This document shows positions 24,675 to 36,100 of a DNA stretch of 64,000 nt, piece by piece; the first letter of the stretch is position 1; each line of letters begins with the position of its first letter. The position numbers and the translations under genes were made by a program. The notes beneath the pieces were generated by a model, which saw nothing but the letters and a program-made list of their open reading frames with translations, made no database searches and had not been told where the DNA came from. The stretch spans positions 91,904,783-91,968,782 of the forward strand of contig OZ020269.1 of the NCBI GenBank assembly GCA_963971225.1, read 5' to 3'. The DNA comes from Melieria omissa. Lineage: Eukaryota; Arthropoda; Insecta; Diptera; Ulidiidae.

Positions 24675-26153
24675 TAAACTCACATAATATGGACAGGATT
24701 TTATAAACGGAATAAACACATTCAAGCAGCTTGACTTCTATAAAGCTCACAACTAAACAATAACTCAATTCTCTTATGTTGACTTAAGCTACTCTCCCAC
24801 ATGACCACAGAAATATATGGTAAGCACGCACCACGCATTATTAATACGTTTGCACATGAATGTAAAAAATTTGGTTGAAAAATCGCCATGCGCCATATTC
24901 ATTTGAATTTATAAATTTTTTTCATTATAATTATTCTTTGTTTAATAGCCAACATGTCGAACCCTAAAACAAAGTCTAAAGTCGTTTAGCTTCCTTACTT
25001 TAACCGCAAAAGCAACCACACTATGTGCACATAAAATGTTGATGAGAAACTTTCACAAAAACCGCAACTGGCGTACGCTGTGACACTTTAAATTGGGTAA
25101 TTATCTAAAACAGAAAACAAAAGATTGAAGACACAAACCTGCCTGCGAATTCGATAAATACGCCACGGATTGACACAAAAGTCAATAAACATCAAAACAA
25201 ATGGATAAAGCAAATCACAGCCAGACTCACACACACACTCATTCACACAAATATGCTTCACAGTCATGTACGTGGCTCTCACTGCCAGCACTGAGCATAG
25301 CGCCTGCGCAACTCCGCCCACTGTTTGCGCACATAGGCACACAGCTGTCAGCCAATCAGCGTTGGTATATAACGCACACAGTGTCGCTCTGGGCCAATCG
25401 GCAGCGCGCATTCGTTGAGCTCGTGAACGCAGTGGCAGGAAAGTTGAAAGTGTGGGTGCAGCGGTGGACGCGGTCGCGTGTTAATTGTTTGCCCGAATAT
25501 TTTAAATTTAATTTCCATGGCGACATGAAAGCACGTCTCACCAAGCTGCTGGACATGAACACAGTTTTTATTTTAACAGAAAATTTAAAAATTAAATTCA
25601 AACAAAAAAGATAAAAAAGTAGTTTTTTAATTGTTGACAGCAACTTTGCGCTGTGCAGTCATTTGCAAATTCGCCTTGTCACTCGCCACACACAACACTG
25701 AAGCGGAAGGCGAACAAAAAAACCGGCGCATGCATAATTGATGGCACTTTTAAGGTTACTTTGGTTGAGCTTTTAGTGCAGTCATGGCATAAAAAGAAGT
25801 AAAAAATTATACAGGAGGAAAGTGAAGCTTTGACTGTTCATTAGTTGAGCACAAATAGGACAAGAGAACAGTGCTCGACCCATTATGAAAAAGTTTGGCG
25901 AAAAAGTGAGGACAGCTGCAAAAAAGTGTGTAATGCTGAAATGGAAGTGCGGATGAATAGATTTTTGCGCTACTGAAAGTAACTGTTTGTTGTTGTTGCA
26001 GTAGTTGTTATTGTTGCTGATATCTTCGTTGCTGGGGTGTTTGTTCTTGTTGTTGGATTTTAGTGATGTTTGTCTGCTGAAAAGAGAGCAATAACTGACT
26101 GCAACTATTTATGGCTTTTCTTCTTCTTCTCTATTTTTCTTTTAATATTTTAC
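24675..26153. other. Intergenic DNA, candidate core-promoter motifs near 25340-25400
   Basis: No coding exon is supported. A frame at 25201-25614 (137 codons) begins with a His/Thr-rich repeat and matches no family known to me. CCAAT and TATA motifs lie inside it and are listed separately. Confidence 0.45.
25342..25398 (+). promoter_or_regulatory. Candidate promoter motif cluster (E-box, CCAAT, TATA)
   Basis: Within 57 bp there are CAGCTG (25342-25347), CCAATC (25352-25357), TATATAA (25366-25372) and a second CCAATC (25394-25399). The spacing of the first CCAAT and the TATA motif is unusually close. No consensus initiator sits 30 bp downstream and no coding exon follows. Function is inferred from motifs only. 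Confidence 0.25.
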
Positions 26154-26157
26154 TTAA

Positions 26158-26239
26158 CCCTTTCAGTAACAATGTCCAATATATTGGACTACAGCCCAGC
26201 CAATTCATACAGCCCGGTTTATTTTCATGTCGGAAAGGG
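26158..26239. mobile_element. 82-bp TTAA-flanked mini-element
   Basis: TTAA (26154-26157), then CCCTTTCAGTAAC, ending GTCGGAAAGGG and TTAA (26240-26243). The terminal inverted repeat is short (CCCTTTC). The interior holds a perfect 16-bp palindrome GTCCAATATATTGGAC. The ends resemble those of the larger CCCTTTC family at 62469-62990. Confidence 0.6.
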
Positions 26240-26670
26240 TTAACTTAACTTTTGTTAACTTTGGTTAACTTTTGTGTTTTTTTTTAAGGATTTAAGGATA
26301 ATTTTTGTAAGGATTTATTTATTACTGCAATGTTTTATTGGCTCTGACTCATTATTTTACACTTTCCACCTTTTCCTTTCGATGGTTTAGCTGTTGTTGT
26401 AATAGTTGTTGCGATCTTGAAGAATTTTTTAGAATTTGGCACATTTAGCAAACAATGTGCCATTTTCTTTTGATATTTTGTGGCATTTAATATTTTTATA
26501 GTTTTTTACATTATTCTATCGTTTTTCATTTATGTTTCTGCTATTCATTTTACTGTGGTTGTTATTTATAGGTTTTTGCTTTGATTTATCTATTGCTTCA
26601 TTTTTTAATTATTTTTCTTTTAATTTTTTTAATCAATGTTATCCTTTTTCTTTGATTCCTTTTCGTTTTA

Positions 26671-26768
26671 TTTGATTTGATTCGATTTGATTTGATTCGA
26701 TTTGATTCGATTTGATTCGATTTGATTCGATTTGATTTGAATTGAATTCATTTGGTTTGATTTGGTTT
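26671..26768 (+). repeat. TTTGATTCGA-type minisatellite
   Basis: Repeats of TTTGATTCGA and TTTGATTTGA lead directly into the (TTTTA)n array. Confidence 0.85.
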
Positions 26769-26770
26769 GA

Positions 26771-26915
26771 TTTTATTTTATTTTATTTTATTTTATTTTA
26801 TTTTATTTTATTTTATTTTATTTTATTTTATTTTATTTTATTTTATTTTATTTTATTTTATTTTATTTTATTTTATTTTATTTTATTTTATTTTATTTTA
26901 TTTTATTTTATTTTA
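26771..26915 (+). repeat. (TTTTA)n array, left part
   Basis: Nearly perfect pentanucleotide repeats of 145 bp. The repeat resumes after the mariner element, so the array was probably one tract split by that insertion. Long Phe/Ile/Leu/Tyr frames here are translation artefacts. Confidence 0.95.
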
Positions 26916-27818
26916 TCAGGTGTACAACTTTGCTTCCGCCGTTTTTTTCCAAAATTAAAAGCTTTATTGCGAAAAAGTGCTTACAGATGTATTATTCAAA
27001 GTATTGTCCGTCGCTAGCGACAACTTTCTCCCATCTTTCCGGCAATTTTCGGATCCCGGCTCGAAAAAAGGAGTCCTCTTTTGACGCTATCCATGAAGCA
27101 ATCCATTTTTCCAATTCTTCGAAGGATTGAAAATGTTGATCTGCCAGGCCGTGTGCCATCGAACGGAATAGGTGGAAGTCAGAAGGGGCGACATCTGGGG
27201 AATATGGCGGGTGGGGCAAGACTTCCCATTTCAGCGTTTCCAGGTACTTTTTGACCACGTTTGCTCGATGTCCCTCGGTTTCAACTCGTACGGCACCCAG
27301 TTTCCTTCTTTCTGAATCATGCCCAGGGCCTTGAGACGTTTTGAAATGGCTTGCTGACTCACTCCCAACGATTCAGCAAGCTCTTCTTGGGTTTGGCACG
27401 AATCTTCATCAAGCAATGCTTCTAGTTGTTCATCTTTGAAGGTTTTTTCTCTTCCACCACCACGTTTGCCTTCGACATCGAAATCACCATTTTTAAAACG
27501 TTGAAACCACTCCCGACACGTTCTTTCACTCAGAGTAGCATCACCGTAAGTTTCTGAGAGCATTCGATGCGCTTCAGCTGAATTTTTTTTCGAATTGTAA
27601 CAGAAAAGTAAAACTTCCCCCAAATGGCGAGAATTGGGCACATAAACGGACATTTTCGAGCGTGAATAATACGAAAACAAGAACAACTGTCACTGAAACG
27701 GCGATGACAATTCGTTAGGCACTGTCCACACTCACTTTAAAGGCATTACCATCTATGTATTTCAACCAGCCTCAGCCGGTACAGCCACCTATCGGCGGAA
27801 ACAAAGTTGTACACCTGA
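26916..27818 (-). mobile_element. Internally deleted mariner element inside a (TTTTA)n array
   Basis: The ends are inverted repeats starting TCAGGTGTACAACTTTG, flanked by TA (26914-26915 and 27819-27820). The minus strand encodes an intact mariner N-terminal half from about 27651 (MSVYVPNSRHLGEV onward), with the helix-turn-helix region ending NWVPYELKPRDIEQ. Near 27265 it fuses to the C-terminal part in another frame (VVKKYLETLKWEVLPHPPYS, with the third catalytic Asp in SPDVAPSDFHLF, ending GQYFE at about 26992). The deleted centre held the first two catalytic Asp residues, so it is inactive. Length is 903 bp against about 1.3 kb for intact relatives. The good state of both halves argues for a recent copy. 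The sub-lineage (mori/rosa-like) is a guess. Confidence 0.92.
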
Positions 27819-28042
27819 TATTTTATTTTATTTTATTTTATTTTATTTTATTTTATTTTATTTTATTTTATTTTATTTTATTTTATTTTATTTTATTTTA
27901 TTTTATTCTATTTTATTCTATTTTATTTTATTTTATTTTATTTTATTTTATTTTATTTTATTTTATTTTATTTTATTTTATTTTATTTTATTTTATTTTA
28001 TTTTATTTTATTTTATTTTATTTTATTTTATTTTATTTTATT
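27819..28042 (+). repeat. (TTTTA)n array, right part
   Basis: Continuation of the pentanucleotide array after the mariner insertion, with two TTCTA variants near 27907-27918. Confidence 0.95.
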
Positions 28043-29738
28043 GTTCTTTTCTTTGAGTTTTTTTTACATTGTCTCTATTTTGTATCCATTATTTCTTTTG
28101 TGTGAAGGAAGTTTTGCTTTTCATTAGCAACATTCATCACCGCCATGTTCTGTTGTTAGTTTCGACACTTGCTGCCACATTCTTGATTTTCCCATCAAGT
28201 ATACAAATTTTATTCATACAAACTTTTATTCGAACTTTTTCCATGGCACATTGGCTTTTTATCACTATTTGCATTCGCTGACCAGCCAGTAGCAATCACA
28301 CCTAATGGCTTAAACGTGTAAATTGTCCATTTCGAGTGCGGAGCCTTGAAACATTCAAAATGCGAATTGAAGTGACAGAAAGTGCCACTTTCGCCTCGCC
28401 TTCGCCAGCCCGACCAGCGCAACGGCAAGTGCAGGTGGCGCCTGGCCACCTGGTGGATGCCATGTGAAGTTGTGCATCGAATGGCGCATACGAGTTGCAA
28501 TACTTTTCTCAAAGCCGAGTAAAAATGCAAATTCCGTATGATCAACGTTTTAATTGAAATTGACGCGCAACATTTTTATTTGATTTTCAATTGTTGTCGA
28601 CGTTGTGCGTGCATTGTTGCGCACATCAGCTACCACTCGTTCAGTCATTGTGTGGAGTCATATCACGGCATGTCGTGTCGCTGCCAGCATTGAACCGCAA
28701 CAACTGAATACAACAGCTGACAGTTTCATTGCTTTCCAATGTTTTGTTCGTTTTTAATTGCATTAAACGCAAAACCACACGTTCACATTCAGAATTTGAA
28801 TTTTACGATTCAGCATAATGCTGATGGAAATTTAGTTTATGTTTTTATGTAAATGAATGTAAGAGTTGTCTGTTTGAAATTGAATTCAGATACATAAAAC
28901 TGCTGCTGGAAATTCGAATTGTTTGCCAAATTTTGAAAAATTAACAATGAGTTAGTTTTTATTCAGATTTCTATAAAAAAAATTGTATTTAAAAAATTTT
29001 GGAAAACAAATTTTTGCTCTTTAAAAAAAAATTCAAATTAGCGACCCAAAATTAGTGCAGAAAGAACTTCTTTTAAAGTATTATTTTTCGTGTAGAATAC
29101 TCTTGTTAGAGGACAACAATCATCAAAGTACCCTTTTGCATAATCAAAAACTTTTTAGTCTTATTCGGAATTCCGCCGCAAATATTTAATTTCATTTTGT
29201 TTATTATAAATAAATAAAAGAATGTACAGACTAACAAAACACAAACTAAAGAATAAATAGCAAAAAAAGTAATTAGTGTCTGACCGAATTTTGGTCGGAC
29301 ACAAAACAGAGAGTTTAGACAGAGTTCAACAAATTCAAAGATAATGGTTTTGAAACAATGAAGTCCACTATAGCGTTCTTCGAGATTTTATTTAATTCAA
29401 GAAGAGCTCATGTAAATAAGAGGAGAATTAAAAGCGTAATTTGTTTTGACGAATCTAACATTAAAGAAATTAAAGTGCCAAACACATCTGAAAGAGACGT
29501 TGCAGTAAATTCGCTCTAAAAGAGAAGGGCAAGTTACCATCTCGCCAATGACATTAAAAACAAACGACAGACATAGTATGGAACTTCCATCCTGCAAAGG
29601 AAAATTAGGAAGGTGTCGGGTCCTGAAAATGTAAAGATTTCTATTCAAAGCGCGGGAAAACTTTCTGGATACGTTCCAAGCGGTTCATCGAAGATTTGCC
29701 ACAGATTTAAATACACTTAGATAGAATAGAGATTTAAA
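28043..29738. other. Intergenic DNA, no gene seen
   Basis: No coding exon, repeat end or RNA gene could be supported. A GC-richer patch at 28340-28520 has overlapping frames on both strands without family resemblance. Confidence 0.5.
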
Positions 29739-29740
29739 TA

Positions 29741-30530
29741 TCGCACACCCACTTCAAAAGTGAAATAACTCCAAATTTTTATTTTTCGGGTTTATGTGTC
29801 AATACTGTGCGCAATCCATCTATCTAACAGTAAGCAGTAGCAGCAGCAGCTCAGTACATTTTGTTGTTGTTAATTGTTACCAAAATACAGTTAGGTCTAT
29901 CTTCATGCCAAGAAGTTTGATGCTATTTGATCGCTGAAGCCCAATTCAAATTGTGACACTTTTGACGGAATACATTTCTTTTAAAGTTAATTTTAAGTAA
30001 ATTTGTGGCAATTTTAGTAGGGGAATTCTTTGTAAGGTGCCACTCTTTGTAAGGTGCCACCCTTGCTCGATTTCGACGTTCCAGCAATCCAAGCAAAAAA
30101 ATTCCTATTGTCATTTAAGGTATATATGTCAACATCAATTTTAATGTGGTTTTTGAGGGACCAGACGCAACAACACGGTCTGGTTAAATACAAGTGTAAA
30201 ATTTGGTAAAGAAAAAACATGAAAATGAAAACTGAAGGTTTTTTCTTGCGGTGAAAACGTAACCAACAACTTATAAAAAACGTTGAGCAAAACTTAAAAT
30301 AATTCGGTAATTATTGAATTAAAATATCACCAAAAAAGTCACAACTCAATATTTTGGATTTTCCAAAGTTAAAAAAAATTTTTCTAACTTATCCTAAATC
30401 TGTAGGCATTTTTCACTAAACGGTCTATACGATATTAAAAAAAATGTTTATTTAGCTCAAAAATAGTTGTTTTTCGTTTCCTGAAAAACTAAAAATTTTG
30501 AGTTGTGTCATTTTTGTTGTGGGTGTGCGA
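29741..30530. mobile_element. TA-flanked inverted-repeat element (TCGCACACCCAC ends), composite
   Basis: The left end TCGCACACCCACTTCAAAAG and the complement of the right end (TCGCACACCCACAACAAAAA) stay similar for about 45 bp. TA lies outside each end (29739-29740, 30531-30532). The interior holds a fragment of the GGGGAATTC family (30020-30285). No coding capacity was seen. Confidence 0.6.
30020..30285 (-). mobile_element. Partial copy of the GGGGAATTC-family element
   Basis: It begins TA then GGGGAATTCTTTGTAAGGTG, then CCACTCTTTGTAAGGTGCCA, and follows the right-hand end of the element at 19434-20363 in reverse orientation (CTCGATTTCGACGTTCCAGC, GGACCAGACGCAACA). Similarity stops near 30285, so only one end is present. 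Confidence 0.7.
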
Positions 30531-30532
30531 TA

Positions 30533-33034
30533 TTTACGTGTTTAAAATATGATAGAAAGTCACAAAAATACGATACGGAAGGAAGGACAGCATTACTTGT
30601 AGAAAGTGACCAATAAACAAATTTATTAGTATTTAGATTTATCATGCTAACACTTCGATAAATAATAAAATTTATATCGTTACTTTTCGAAAATGGTTTT
30701 GTCAACTTTTCTAATTCAACACGAATAACAACACCAACTAATAGAAGGATATCTCCATCGGCCCATTCAAGTAAATGTTTATTTTTCAACTGGTTATGAA
30801 GTAAAACTCACTTTGAATAACTATTTCATATAGATTTGAATAAGAAAATCTGTTCTGTAAGAGAGAATTAAAAAAACAGTTACAAAATGTGCTTCCATTA
30901 CTTGAAGCGAGTGAGTGATGACATTATACTTCATAGGTATAAACTGATGACAGTTTAGTGCAGCCAGACCGAACATTGGAGGAAATTTTAAGGCATCTAA
31001 ACTGCTTAAATAGAATTGTAAAAGCACTTAAATGACTACAAATTTCGGATCATACATGACGTGCTATTATTAATTGATTTTTAACTGATTAAAAATGCAT
31101 GAAACTCATTAAATTATTTCTGTGTTGTCCTAGTTTTTATGAGAAAAAAATTTGTATGACTAAAAATTCCATAATGACATAGAACATTACACAGCATAAG
31201 ACAAAAATCATAAAAATAGCAACAAAAGGACGTCCTATACACAATATAACTTAAATCAGAGTGGATAGCTGCCAGTGCAAAGTCAACTTTAAACAACATC
31301 AACGACTGAGGACTGTAGGCAGCAGACAGTCGACAGTCGAACAGATCGCACGATAATCGCACAAAGCAATGAATGAGCGTGTGAAGCTGTTTATATGGCT
31401 GTCCCTATAAGAGTTACCTAAGCGCCATATCGACTGAAGTGGCAGCTCCCATGCTCCGCCTTTGTTGTGTGTACATAAAACGCTTTCGCTTCGGTTAATG
31501 CTAATGCGCTGTGTACATGTGTGCGTGTGTGTGCGGGCGCTGCTTTTGGTCTCGCTTGCACGCACGCAATGCCAACCAACTCAAGCAGAGCAACAAAAAA
31601 AGCCAAAAACGAAGAAGCGAAAACACGGCAGGCGACTCACTTCGCATCGGTGCACATTTTGCTCATCGACGGCGACACCAACACACCAGCACGACGGGTG
31701 GCGAATGCCGCACGACAATCGAGCAACAACGCAGCCGATGTCGATGGTGCCGCTGTCGGCTGCCGGTAATGTGTGTGGGCGCCAGCGCGCCATCCATTCA
31801 GCACTCGCCCTTTCCCATTCGTACTCACGCGATGGTGCCCCTTGGCGTTGATATGTACACGACGGCCCCCCCACTCCGGCACCATCCCACCCACTGGTGT
31901 TCACCCAGCAGGCTTCAGGCGGAATTCGCCCTGCTTCGCATTTGCTGGTTGGCTGTGGCCGGTGTGTGCACTGGTGTTGGTGTCGCGCTGGACCCGCACA
32001 GGCCGGTCGGCCGGCTTTCAGGTTTTGCCATGGTACGTAGTGCTCCTTTGTTGTTGTTGTTGTTGCCGGTGCAGTCCCAATCCCAGTGCACGCCATCGAT
32101 GCGGCCACCAAGCGCACACCAGCAACAGTCGTTGGCCAACGTTCGTGTGTAACGGTCGCTCTTTACAGCCAGTCGGCAGTTGTTCGTGTGCTCGTTGTCG
32201 TCGTTGTTGTTGTTTTGACACCACAATCGTGCTCGCCTTTGCGTACAATTTCGAGCTCAACACTGAGCACAATAACAAAAAGTACACCTTCGGGGGGACT
32301 CTACAGTTGTGCTGTGCAAATGTGTTGGTAGCACAGTGTGTTTGCTGCTGCTTTTGTTGTTTTTGTTGTGGCTGTCAACATTTTTTCAACTACTTTTACT
32401 GGCTGTAGTTGTTGTTGCATTTGCTGCTGCCAGCATGTGTTGATGGCATCATTAGAGCCAAAGTGTGGCGTCCCAACTCGGCACATCTGATGGCCATGTT
32501 GGCTGCCGCTGCTGCTGTGACTCCTCAGCAATCAGCCCCAGCCCCAGTTGCAGCTCCGGCTCGGCTCCTCGGTACGGTTCGTTGCACAGCCAAAGTGGCC
32601 GCCGCTGCTGATTTTAGTTACGTTTTGGTGCTCGTGGTATTTGGACGTCAGGCGGCGCTCGACGGCACGCTGGCTCCCGTCGAAGACTGAAGAACATAAA
32701 ACACAAAAATCTGATAGCACAAAAACACAACGAAGTCAGTGTGAAAGTAAAAAAAAGTGCTGTGATCCTTGGCATGAATATTTGCTGCCAGAAATGCGAA
32801 TGTGTCCAAAATAGTTTAGCGCCCTTCAGTGCACTTCCATTGGAGTTGCCACATGTGGTTGCAACATTTTAAGTGAATTTGATTTTTTAACAGTTTAGTG
32901 AAATTGTAGTGAAAATTTTATTTAAATTTAGTGAAAATTTAAATAAATATTTATAAAAATTTTGCAACAAAAAAAAGTTTAGTATAAAAGTGCTGCGCAT
33001 TGAAAGCGTTTTTGCGCATGTGTGTGTGTTAGCC
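30533..33034 (+). other. Region upstream of the Oaz-like coding start; probable promoter/5' UTR
   Basis: From about 31440 to 32700 the DNA is distinctly GC-richer than its surroundings and holds GTT/TTG runs. Overlapping frames of up to 213 codons on both strands look compositional. From 32690 to 33034 the sequence is A-rich with GTGAAA-type runs, typical of fly 5' UTRs. A TCAGTG initiator-like site lies at 32736 and an acceptor-like TTTTTTAACAG at 32883-32893. These leave open whether transcription starts nearby or the UTR is spliced from farther upstream. Confidence 0.4.
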
Positions 33035-33128
33035 ATGATGGCTTTAAAGATGCTCTACCGAGGACCCAGTTCAAGACTCGAGAATCTAATTGAGAAAATA
33101 CAGGCAACCAAGGAGATTGTTAATGCCG
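33035..33128 (+). CDS. Oaz: Oaz-like coding exon 1
   Basis: Encodes residues 1-31 (from [18 protein letters not shown] to NA) plus one base of codon 32. The donor is GTAAAT at 33129. The exon has no zinc finger. Its splice phase (one base left over) fits exactly with AT-ATG at the next exon, giving Asp then MYSTHTSS. The frame stays open upstream to about 32990 without an ATG, so the 5' UTR is continuous with or spliced onto this exon. Confidence 0.75.
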
Positions 33129-36100
33129 GTAAATACTGGGTTTTCTTTGAAATATTTATTGATTTTATTGAACAGTCATTCAAAGGACCTTTAGAGTTAC
33201 AAACATTCTATTTGCGCTTAGTTGTTCAAAGTTTAAAAATATTTAAATCGAGAGAAGAAAGATAGGTAAGAAAAGCTTATGTTAAATTTATTTTAAAATT
33301 TTGGAATAAGCCGAGCTGAAGTTTTGCTTTTCCAACTTGAGTTCAATTTTTCGAAATAAATTGACATCTGAGGCTGTTGAAGCATTCCTCAACACTCAAT
33401 TGGCTTTCGGAAACCACGCATTGTACTAGTCACAAAATTACGCAAATTTTGTTTGCTGTAAAAATAAAGAAGAAGAAAACAGACATCGTAGGAGCGCCCA
33501 AATTTGAAAATTATTTTATTATTACTGTCTGGTTCTGCAAGGAACTCAACAAATAGAGAGGGACACGGGATCCAAAATAAATTGAATCACAATGGTGGGT
33601 CCATTGTGTGGGTACATTTTCGGACTTTCGAGTGAAAGTGCATGCCGCACTGTACATGTAACCTAACATAATATATGTTATGTCTACTGTAAAAGGTTTT
33701 CTAATCGTATAATATTGAGAAGAGGCGCCACAATAATTCGAGTGAGTGGCGTCAATGGCAAAGGTGAGCCCAACAAATCGTTTTCTTAGAAAGCTCCCAA
33801 ACTACAGTTCTTTCTCTACGGGGTTTTGGTTTAAGCTCACAAGCGAATGAATATCAATTATCATATAGTTCTAGCTTAGAAGTTCGTTGCATGGACCTCA
33901 TTTATGGTTGATATGTAAAGGGTGTGTCATCTAGTGATTTCTTATTAAAAATGCAATTAAATGAACAAAATTTAATTTTTTTCATGTATTATGGCTTTAT
34001 TAGTAAGAGCAAACATTCCCATTAATTATGGAACACAAGGTCTCTTAACTGGCTACCTCGGCTTACTTCGCAGTAGCGCAGTTTGTCACTTCAATTTTGC
34101 AAGACCTTGTTGATGGTTTCGGGCTGTAGTTCACGGATTATTGGATGATATTGGCCTTAAGTGCTTGAATCGTTTCTGTATTGCTGGCATAACAACGGTC
34201 CTTCACGGTTCCCTACAAAATAGTCCAAAGGATCAAAGCGCAGCAGGCTGTTTTATTTCGGGCAAAACTTCTTTTCGAAAAACCCACTGTTTGGGCTACA
34301 CAGCACTCACTTTGGAAATAACTTTTAAATATTTCCCAACGTGGTTCAAGCGTAGGTATGATACTGACTTTCTTCCAAGATTTTGAGCGCGAAAAAGCTG
34401 TCAGTGTCAAAATACCCTACGATTTAATATCAAACCACTATATGGCCCACCCTGTATATTACTGCACAATATTTGGTTCACCTTCCAGAAGGAGAATCCT
34501 ACAGTTTACAAATTATACTTCACAGGATTATTGATTAATTTAATTAAATTTAATTTGCTTTCTTTGCAAAAATATTGTTTATAGATAGTAAACCACAGTT
34601 TTTTGTCACTTCCACGCAGCTGATTGAAAGGATTTTTACTCTCAGAGGTTTGACATTTCTCGTCGAGAGAACAACCACCAAAAGAAGAATTGATAGTTTC
34701 TATATGGTTTCTATTGGTGTTTGCTGAGTTGATATAGGAAAACCGACCATCAGACTCGAGTTCTAATGCACTAAACATTGGCCCACATATGATTCCACAC
34801 ATGAATATATGAGTATGTGATTGAGCTTTATCGATTGAGCTCTACTTTGCGCTCACATTTTTAGATGGTAGCGTCCCTTATAGCTTAAATGTTTAACAAT
34901 AGCGAGATGGAAACCTTAATTTCTGAGAGAAAGATAAAGAATGTATCCAATATAACACAAGATAAAGTGTGCACCATCAATTAAGACCTTGAGATTATTG
35001 ATATGCGATATGAGAAAGGTCGTCACCTACAAAAGTAAACATTCAATCCAGGACACTTAGAACAAGAATTCTAGCTTTGTCTAATGTTGGAGAGATCCAG
35101 ACTCGTTGTATTCTCCCTTTGATGTGAAATACTTATGGTGTTTGTTTGGGAAGAACAGCAAAGTTTTGCCGCATTTTGAAATCCGTGTTAACGTTTCTCA
35201 ACAAAATTATGAGTCGAATCATAAAGGGGGAGGAATCCAATCATCTGGTTACAGTGACCTTAGAAGTCTTATGTTATGGTAATGAAGTTCTTACTATATT
35301 CGACCAAAAATTCTATTCAAGTCTATCGGCGGGAACTTTAAAAACTCCATTAATGCTTGGACTGTGTTCAAAACCGTATTGTACAGTCACCCAGTGTTCT
35401 TTGGGTCTAATTTGTTTAGACTTGTTTGATTTGTTTGAATTTCACAAACTTTTCGCCACCCTGTATATAATATACATATTATTATTTTATATATTATATT
35501 GTTCTAGCTCAAATAAGTATAGCTTATTATACCCGGGCAAACATCAAGTACAAAAATCATGATAGTACAAAGAACAATGTCTCTCTCCTTTTTTTCCGAT
35601 TATTGTCCGAAAGGAACTTAATTTTTGTTTGCAATCATATTGCAAAAATCCAGTAGTTACTACGAACATAAATTGGATTTCTCAGTTTACTACAAAGGGA
35701 TTAAACCGAACATACTGTTAGCTCAAAGCTTTTTGTCAAATAATCCAAACTCACTCAAGCCATGATACAAAAAATAAGGTAGAACCGCTGCCAAATATTT
35801 TGACACTAAACGTGTTTATTGACATTTTTCGCATTCGTAAAAAGCTTGAGTAGTGACGCCAGTTCGATATAATAGTAAATTAGAGATATTTAAGGTTCTA
35901 AGAAATTTATGATATTTTTTAAATAAACACGGAATAGGCCTTGTAGGCACTGTAACTAATTTATTTTGGGCGAAAGTATAAAAATCTTAGTGCAAATTCA
36001 ACAGCAGATAATACTATTGCACTGTTGCACTATTCAAACAATTTTGAAGAGATTTTCTAGCAGTGCGGTAGCACATTCTCAAAGAAGAACGCGAAAAAAT

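Noticed and set aside
26742..28105. Frames of 91 and 116 codons rich in Phe, Ile, Leu and Tyr
   Set aside because: Direct translation of the (TTTTA)n array.
31511..32408. Overlapping frames of 213, 211 and 178 codons upstream of the Oaz-like gene
   Set aside because: Mutually overlapping on both strands, repeat-rich and without family motifs; more likely 5' regulatory or UTR sequence.
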